NCBI RefSeq assembly: GCF_002086485.1
Contig: NZ_MVHF01000051.1
Coordinates: 1-62,379, forward strand
Length of the DNA stretch: 62,379 nt
Direction of reading: 5' to 3'
Origin: Mycobacterium aquaticum
GTDB taxonomy: Bacteria; Actinomycetota; Actinomycetes; Mycobacteriales; Mycobacteriaceae
Below the pieces are notes generated by a model, which searched no databases, was not told where the DNA came from, and worked only from the letters and a program-made list of their open reading frames with translations. A program made the translations under genes and the position numbers. Position 1 is the stretch's first letter, and every line of letters begins with the position of its first letter. Shown here piece after piece: positions 57,884-62,379 of this stretch.

Positions 57884-58168
57884 ATGTTCACATCGGTGGC
57901 GACTGCCGCGTTGGTTGCTGTGGCGATAGCGGCCGCGGGTGCGGCGAGTGCCGATCCGGCGAATCCCGACCCGTTCAACCCTGCCGATTGCATCGGCAAC
58001 GCCAGCGCGGTCTGCAACGTAGGTCCGTACGGGCCGAACAGCTTGACCAATCCGGCCAATCCGCTGAGCCCGCTGAACCCCGCCAACCCCGCGAACCCGG
58101 CCAGCCCACTGAACCCCGACAACCCAGCCAATCCCATGAACCCCATGAACGGGATGGGGCAACCCTGA
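57884..58168 (+). CDS. Secreted Asn-Pro-repeat protein
   Basis: The 94-residue product has a Sec signal peptide (MFTSVATAALVAVAIAAAG, cleavage likely after ASA at about 23), two Cys (36 and 44) that may pair, and a C-terminal half of tandem NP units (TNPANPLSPLNPANPANP and so on, residues 55-89) ending MNGMGQP. Low-complexity Pro/Asn proteins of this kind are known in the mycobacterial cell envelope, without clear function. TTGCTAATCT just upstream could be a -10 region. The reverse strand is also open but lacks a signal and start context. Confidence 0.72.
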   Translation: MFTSVATAALVAVAIAAAGAASADPANPDPFNPADCIGNASAVCNVGPYGPNSLTNPANPLSPLNPANPANPASPLNPDNPANPMNPMNGMGQP

Positions 58169-58246
58169 TCGATCGGTGGTCGTAACGGCGGGCGGAGCTC
58201 GCCTGCGAAGTGCTACCGAAAACTCAAGCACTGCAGGGATTTTCAA

Positions 58247-59164
58247 CTATCGGCGGTTGCGGGGCCCGGCTGCGCGCCCGCTGGCGACCGCCAACAGGGT
58301 CGACATCACCGCACGGGGCGTGGCCGATGCCCGCCACACCGCACGCAGTCGTCGATGCAGGTCGACCCCGGTCACCGGAATCTCCACCAGCCGGCCGTCG
58401 CGTAGTTCGGCTGCCACTGCCAATTCGCTGAGCACCGCGGCGTGCGCGCCGGCAGCCACCATCACCTTGATCGCGGCGTTGCTGCCGAGGCTCACTGCCG
58501 CGGCGTCTGCCGCCAGCCCCACCTTCGCCAGCGCATGCTCGAAGGTGTCGCGGGTACCCGCGCCGGGCTCACGGATGACCAACTCCAGGGTCGCCAGTTC
58601 GGATGCCTCGACCGGTTTCCGACGTCGGGTGAGCGGATGCCCGGGGGCCGCGACCAACGCCAACCGATCGGACCGGACCACTCGACTGGTGAGGCCTGCC
58701 GGCACTGTCGGCCCCTCGACGAACCCGAGGTCGGCGTCGTGGCCCAGCACTGCTGTGACCACTCCGGCCGAATTCGCCACGGTCAGGTGCACCGGTTCGT
58801 CGGTGTGCTCGCGGACCCGCGCGAGCCAGGCCGGCATCAGGTATTCGGCGATGGTCTGGCTGCAGGCGACCCGGTCCGTGCGGTCGGCCCGCATGGCTGC
58901 GGCTCCGGTGAGCAGGTCCTCCATGGCGGCCACCGCGCCGCGGGCCCACTCGGTGACGGCCCGCCCCGCCGGCGTCAGTTCGGCGCCGCGGGTGCGGCGA
59001 TCGAGCAGCTCGAGTCCGAGTCGGCGCTCGAGGTTGCGCAGCCGTGCCGACGCGCTGGGCTGACTGATCCGTTCGGCGCGGGCGGCGGCCGAGATTGATC
59101 CGGTGTCAGCGACGGTGATGAGCAATCGCAGCGCGTCGATCGACGGTGCCGGCCCCTGACCCAT
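58247..59164 (-). CDS. LysR-family transcriptional regulator
   Basis: The 305-residue product has an N-terminal winged helix (ALRLLITVADTGSISAAARAERISQPSASARLRNLERRLGLELLDR, about 11-57) and a two-lobe effector domain (about 90-295; QTIAEYLMPAWLARVRE, VIREPGAGTRDTFE). The latter matches the CysR/CbbR-like regulators found next to YeiH-type permeases. Divergent from that permease, with a classic T-N11-A palindrome over its start codon. Confidence 0.92.
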   Translation of the reverse strand: MGQGPAPSIDALRLLITVADTGSISAAARAERISQPSASARLRNLERRLGLELLDRRTRGAELTPAGRAVTEWARGAVAAMEDLLTGAAAMRADRTDRVACSQTIAEYLMPAWLARVREHTDEPVHLTVANSAGVVTAVLGHDADLGFVEGPTVPAGLTSRVVRSDRLALVAAPGHPLTRRRKPVEASELATLELVIREPGAGTRDTFEHALAKVGLAADAAAVSLGSNAAIKVMVAAGAHAAVLSELAVAAELRDGRLVEIPVTGVDLHRRLRAVWRASATPRAVMSTLLAVASGRAAGPRNRR

Positions 59165-59181
59165 AGGGCAAGCCTATGGGT
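59159..59181. promoter_or_regulatory. LysR operator (T-N11-A palindrome)
   Basis: ACCCATAGG-GCAAG-CCTATGGGT, perfect 9-bp arms. It contains ATAG-N7-CTAT, the LysR T-N11-A form. It covers the start codon of the LysR gene (59162-59164) and lies 56 bp before the permease start. Probable autoregulatory and activating site. Confidence 0.85.
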
Positions 59182-59236
59182 AGATAGCCGTCCTGTGGGT
59201 ACCGTTCGGGTTTCTCGGGCGGGATCGTCGACTGAC

Positions 59237-60295
59237 ATGAGCACCACCCACGTCGACGCCGCCCCGACTCGCACTCGGCGCCGGATCATCAAGGCACTGC
59301 CCGGCGCAGCACTCGCCCTCGGCGTCGCTGCCGTCGCCACCGTGGTCGGCAAGGCGATCCCGGTCCTCGGCGGACCGGTGGCCGCTGTTCTCATCGGCGT
59401 ATTTCTGGCCAGCTGGTTGCGCCCCGCCAAGCGGTGGCCGACGGTGCCACACGGCCTGCGGCTCACCGGCGGGCTCGCGCTGCAGACTGCGGTGGTGCTG
59501 CTGGGTACCCAGATCTCGCTGCAGCAGGCCTGGCAGGTCGGCGGTTCGGCGCTGCCGGTGATGTGCGCGACGCTGGCCGCAGCATTCGGCTGTGCCTGGC
59601 TGCTCGGTCGCTGGTTGGGGATCGACCACGACCTACGCACCCTGATCGGCGTCGGCACGGCGATCTGTGGCGCTTCTGCGATCGCCGCAGTGACACCTGT
59701 GCTCAAGCCCAAGCCGAGCGCCGTGGCGTATGCGCTGAGCACGATCTTCCTGTTCAACATCGCCGCCGTGCTCACGTTCCCGGTCCTCGGGCATCTACTC
59801 GGCCTCGGTCAGCACACCTTCGGGGTGTTCGCCGGGACCGCGGTGAACGACACATCGTCGGTGGTCGCGGCGGCGGCGGTGTACGGCGACCAGGCGGCGC
59901 ACACCGCCGTGGTGGTGAAGCTGACGCGCTCCCTCGCGATCATTCCGGTGGTCATGGTGGTCGGAGCCCTGGCGGCCCGCCGCGGCGGTGTCGCCGGCTC
60001 GAGTGCTCACCGCCCGAAGGTGTGGAAGCTGGTGCCCTGGTTTCTCATCGGCTTCGTGGCGCTGGCAGCACTGAACTCGGTGTGGCCGCTGCCGTCGATG
60101 ATCCGGGTGCCGGGGGCGGAACTCGCGGGTTTGTTGATCACCTGGGCGCTCGCGGCGATCGGGCTCTCGACCGACCTGAGCGCACTGCGGCGGACCGGCC
60201 TGAAGCCGGTGCTGCTCGGCGGGATGCTGTGGATCGTGGTGGCGGGCACCAGCCTCGCGGTGCAGTTCCTCACCACCGCGAGCCTCCAAACCTGA
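59237..60295 (+). CDS. YeiH-family putative sulfate/anion exporter
   Basis: The 352-residue protein has about ten transmembrane helices of the YeiH (conserved hypothetical 698) family: LQTAVVLLGTQISLQQ, IGVGTAICGASAIAAVTPVLKPK (family signature) and FAGTAVNDTSSVVAAAAVYG. Members are annotated as sulfate exporters on thin evidence. ATG 59237 was chosen; the 14-codon upstream extension overlaps the LysR promoter. Regulated, by position, by the divergent LysR protein. Confidence 0.92.
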   Translation: MSTTHVDAAPTRTRRRIIKALPGAALALGVAAVATVVGKAIPVLGGPVAAVLIGVFLASWLRPAKRWPTVPHGLRLTGGLALQTAVVLLGTQISLQQAWQVGGSALPVMCATLAAAFGCAWLLGRWLGIDHDLRTLIGVGTAICGASAIAAVTPVLKPKPSAVAYALSTIFLFNIAAVLTFPVLGHLLGLGQHTFGVFAGTAVNDTSSVVAAAAVYGDQAAHTAVVVKLTRSLAIIPVVMVVGALAARRGGVAGSSAHRPKVWKLVPWFLIGFVALAALNSVWPLPSMIRVPGAELAGLLITWALAAIGLSTDLSALRRTGLKPVLLGGMLWIVVAGTSLAVQFLTTASLQT

Positions 60296-60354
60296 TCTCT
60301 CGGCGGTAGTCGAGTGCGGTCGCCGGATCGGCGCATTCCTGATCGATGCTATTG

Positions 60355-60370
60355 TTTGTCGATCGACAAA
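60355..60370. promoter_or_regulatory. Operator of the alcohol dehydrogenase-TetR operon
   Basis: TTTGTCGATCGACAAA, a perfect 16-bp palindrome, 17 bp before the alcohol dehydrogenase start. Size and symmetry fit a TetR-family binding site; the TetR gene is the second gene of the operon, so self-repression is likely. Confidence 0.82.
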
Positions 60371-60387
60371 GAATGGGATGGTGAGCG

Positions 60388-61446
60388 ATGCGTGCAGCCG
60401 TGATCGAGGAGATCGGCCGACCGTTGGTGATCCAGGATGTGCCCGCGCCGCATTGCCCAACTGACGGGGCGATCGTGCGAGTCGTCGCCAACGGTATCTG
60501 CCGCACCGACTGGGCGTTGTGGTCCGGTGACTTCTGGGCCGGCGGCCCTGTGGTCAAGCCGCCGTTCGTGCTCGGGCATGAGTTCGCCGGAGTTGTCGAG
60601 GAAGTCGGCTCTGAGGTCCGTAATTGGCATGTGGGGGACAGGGTTACGTTCCCGATGAACCCCGGTGACGGCACGTGCCCGACGTGCCGTGCCGGGCAGC
60701 AGCAGGTGTGCGAGCACGTCGACACGATGGTCCCCGGTGTCTCGTACTGGGGCGCGTTCGCCGAGTATGTTGCGGTCCGGCATGCCGACGTCAACATGGT
60801 GGCTTTACCCGATTCGCTGAGTTTCACCGCAGCAGCCAGTCTGGGCTGCCGGTATATCGCGGCCTTTCACGGCGTCGTCAACCAGGCCCGGGTGCGGGCC
60901 GGTGAATGGGTCGCGGTGTATGGGGCCGGCGGCGGCGCCGGACTTGCTGCCGTCCAGATCGCGGTGGCCGCAGGCGCGAACGTGATTGCGGTCGACATCA
61001 GCGACGACAAGCTCGCCGCAGCGCGACGCGTCGGGGCTTTGCACACCCTGACGGCTGGGCCGAACGTGCCCACGCAGATTGCCGAGCTGACCCGGGGCGG
61101 CGCACAGGTATCGGTGGACGCGGTCGGCCTGGCGCAGACCTGCCAGGCATCGGTGCGCTCCTTGCGGACCCGCGGGCGCCACCTGCAGCTCGGTCACACC
61201 ACTGCCGCTCAAAACGGTGAAATCGCCGTGCCGATCGATCTGATGTTGATCAAGGAGCTCGAGTTCGTCAGCGCCTTCGGCATGGCGGGTCACCGATTCT
61301 CCACCATGCTGGCCATGATCGAAGCCGGCCGACTCGACCCCGGTGCCGTGGTGTCGCGGACGGTCAGCCTGGCCGAGGCGAGCTCGGTGTTGAAGTCGAT
61401 GCAAGCGTTCGGCACCATCGGCGTCGTGGTGATCGACCGGTTCTGA
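60388..61446 (+). CDS. Zinc-dependent alcohol dehydrogenase (MDR family)
   Basis: The 352-residue medium-chain dehydrogenase has catalytic zinc ligands Cys38 (NGICRTDW) and His64-Glu65 (VLGHEFAG). The structural-zinc lobe DGTCPTCRAGQQQVC has only three Cys (97, 100, 108), with Asp94 in place of the first. NAD(P) fold: VYGAGGGAGLAAVQIA, with Asp of AVDISDD pointing to NAD. Substrate unknown. GGGATGGTGAGC precedes ATG 60388. Operon with a TetR regulator 9 bp downstream. Confidence 0.93.
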   Translation: MRAAVIEEIGRPLVIQDVPAPHCPTDGAIVRVVANGICRTDWALWSGDFWAGGPVVKPPFVLGHEFAGVVEEVGSEVRNWHVGDRVTFPMNPGDGTCPTCRAGQQQVCEHVDTMVPGVSYWGAFAEYVAVRHADVNMVALPDSLSFTAAASLGCRYIAAFHGVVNQARVRAGEWVAVYGAGGGAGLAAVQIAVAAGANVIAVDISDDKLAAARRVGALHTLTAGPNVPTQIAELTRGGAQVSVDAVGLAQTCQASVRSLRTRGRHLQLGHTTAAQNGEIAVPIDLMLIKELEFVSAFGMAGHRFSTMLAMIEAGRLDPGAVVSRTVSLAEASSVLKSMQAFGTIGVVVIDRF

Positions 61447-61455
61447 GGAGGCAGA

Positions 61456-62052
61456 ATGGCCGGCAGGCCAAGGGAATTCGACCGGACTCAGGTGCTCGAG
61501 CAGATACAGCAGGTGTTTTGGGACCGCGGCTACGAAAGCACGTCGATGAGCGATCTCGTCGCAGTGACCGGGATAGCGTCGGCCCGGCTGTACGCGGCAT
61601 ACGGGTCGAAGGAGGCGCTGTTCCGGGAGGCCATCGAGCGGTACGAGCAGCAGGAAGGCGGATTCGCTGACCGCGCGTTGGCAGAGGAGCCGACCTTCCG
61701 CCGTGCCATCGAACGAATGTTGCGCGAGGCGGTCGAGGTCTACACCGGTGACGGTTCACGAGGCTGCATGGTGGTCAGCGCCGCCACAAACTGCTCACCG
61801 GCCAATGACGACGTCCGTCGCTGGCTCGCCGAACGCAGGCGCCGTCGCACCGATTCTCTCGTCGAGCGGCTGCGGGCAGCCGTTATCGCCGGTGAGCTGT
61901 CTGCCAATATCGACGTTCAGGCCGTGGGCGACGCGTATGCCGCAGTGCTGCACGGGATCTCGGTTCAGGCTCGAGACGGTGTTCCACGCGACCGACTCCT
62001 GGCGTTGATCGGACCGGCGCTGTGCCTCATCGATTGTCATCGACCAGATTAG
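61456..62052 (+). CDS. TetR-family transcriptional regulator
   Basis: The 198-residue product has an N-terminal helix-turn-helix (REFDRTQVLEQIQQVFWDRGYESTSMSDLVAVTGIASARLYAAYGSKEALFREAI, about 6-60) and a helical C-terminal domain with RGCMVVSAATNCSP, as in the AcrR/YcnC-like branch. It likely represses its own operon with the alcohol dehydrogenase through the 60355 palindrome. GAGGAGGC precedes ATG 61456. Confidence 0.92.
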   Translation: MAGRPREFDRTQVLEQIQQVFWDRGYESTSMSDLVAVTGIASARLYAAYGSKEALFREAIERYEQQEGGFADRALAEEPTFRRAIERMLREAVEVYTGDGSRGCMVVSAATNCSPANDDVRRWLAERRRRRTDSLVERLRAAVIAGELSANIDVQAVGDAYAAVLHGISVQARDGVPRDRLLALIGPALCLIDCHRPD

Positions 62053-62060
62053 CGAAACCA

Positions 62061-62294
62061 TCACCCACACTTGCCGATACGCCTCCACCGAATCACATCG
62101 GCAGCGGACATGAGGATCGCCATTGCCGCGAGTGCGACGCTCAGAACACACCCGAGCAGGGGCAGCCACGTCGCGAACAAGCACTGGGCGGCGACCGCCC
62201 CGACGAGAAGCCCGAGCGTCATACCTTGCCGGGCAAGGAATGTCCGCTCGGTCGCCAACGCGGTCGCATAATCGCATCCGGGCCGCGGCGTCAT
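62061..62294 (-). CDS. DUF202-type small membrane protein
   Basis: The 77-residue product has the DUF202 start ALATERTFLARQGMTLGL and two membrane helices (about 24-42 and 45-66). YidH-like proteins of this kind come in pairs of unknown function. The gene lies 10 bp after a truncated gene of the same strand and converges on the TetR gene. Confidence 0.8.
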   Translation of the reverse strand: MTPRPGCDYATALATERTFLARQGMTLGLLVGAVAAQCLFATWLPLLGCVLSVALAAMAILMSAADVIRWRRIGKCG

Positions 62295-62304
62295 CGGCGG
62301 ACCG

Positions 62305-62379
62305 TCAGACGGCTTTGGTGACGCCGTAGTAGGCGACGACGTCGTCGGTGTCGGTGGTGGAGCTGGTGAGGGTGGCGTA
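62305..62379 (-). CDS. C-terminal end of a gene cut by the window edge
   Basis: The minus strand is open from the window end to TGA 62305, giving 24 codons ending TDTDDVVAYYGVTKAV. Codon use is normal and the DUF202 gene follows 10 bp on, so this is probably the 3' end of a real gene in the same operon. Too short to identify. Confidence 0.6.
   Translation of the reverse strand, partial: YATLTSSTTDTDDVVAYYGVTKAV

Noticed and set aside
57871..58146. Gly/Leu-rich leftward frame over the Asn-Pro-repeat gene
   Set aside because: It is the mirror of a repetitive sequence; the rightward frame has a true signal peptide and start context.

Overview
The window is high-GC actinobacterial DNA and looks like the chromosome of a fast-growing Mycobacterium (Mycolicibacterium). 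It opens with the 3' end of a 5S rRNA. Then comes the conserved mycobacterial block of M. tuberculosis Rv1691-Rv1713: Rv1691-like, Rv1693-like, tlyA, nadK, recN, steA, mctB, pyrG, a NUDIX hydrolase and xerD, followed after a gap by a ParA-like gene, scpA, scpB, rluB, cmk and der. An rRNA operon at this place fits the second rrn operon of rapid growers, which lies downstream of tyrS. Relative to M. tuberculosis, the phosphatase gene Rv1692 is missing, and a three-gene module (CGNR regulator, VOC protein, flavin-reductase-like protein) sits between recN and steA.

The xerD-parA gap (about 12.6-27.5 kb) holds what looks like an undescribed biosynthetic gene cluster. Three genes run leftward (P450, berberine-bridge-type FAD oxidase, O-methyltransferase). 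Eight almost completely overlapping genes run rightward (ThDP enzyme, SRPBCC protein, KAS III-like enzyme, free ACP, fatty acyl-AMP ligase, PLP aminotransferase, flavin monooxygenase, MmpL/RND transporter). A 1.28 kb partly AT-rich intergenic region separates the two arms. The inferred logic is: a fatty acid is activated and loaded on the ACP, condensed by the ThDP and KAS enzymes, aminated, oxidised, methylated and exported.

From 32.8 kb to 49 kb lies accessory metabolism in small regulator-plus-enzyme units: a TSUP permease; a GntR regulator facing nitrilase-APC transporter-nitrilase; tRNA-Pro(GGG); a membrane diguanylate cyclase; a lipoprotein; ArsR plus AHSA1; an MmyB-like regulator facing DUF2255-cupin-AKR-SDR; and an XRE-cupin regulator facing a BenE-type transporter. 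Many of the divergent pairs carry clear inverted repeats in the shared intergenic space.

From 40.8 to 57.7 kb a zinc-homeostasis set is interleaved with other genes: the zinc chaperone aztD; an operon aztC - small His-rich protein - CobW GTPase - WD40 protein - aztA - aztB; an SmtB-like zinc sensor; an operon of a 41-residue Mrf/CobW-like peptide, a WhiB protein and a Zur-like Fur protein; and a KmtR-like ArsR with altered metal ligands. Palindromes of the type TGAAAA-N-TTTTCA (Zur-box-like) precede aztD, aztC and the whiB-fur operon, and a Fur-box-like site precedes the SmtB gene, so the set is probably a zinc-starvation regulon.

The last 4.5 kb carry a secreted Asn-Pro-repeat protein, a LysR regulator facing a YeiH-type permease, an alcohol dehydrogenase-TetR operon, a DUF202 membrane protein and the end of a truncated gene. 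All functional statements rest on sequence reading and family knowledge; no database search was possible.
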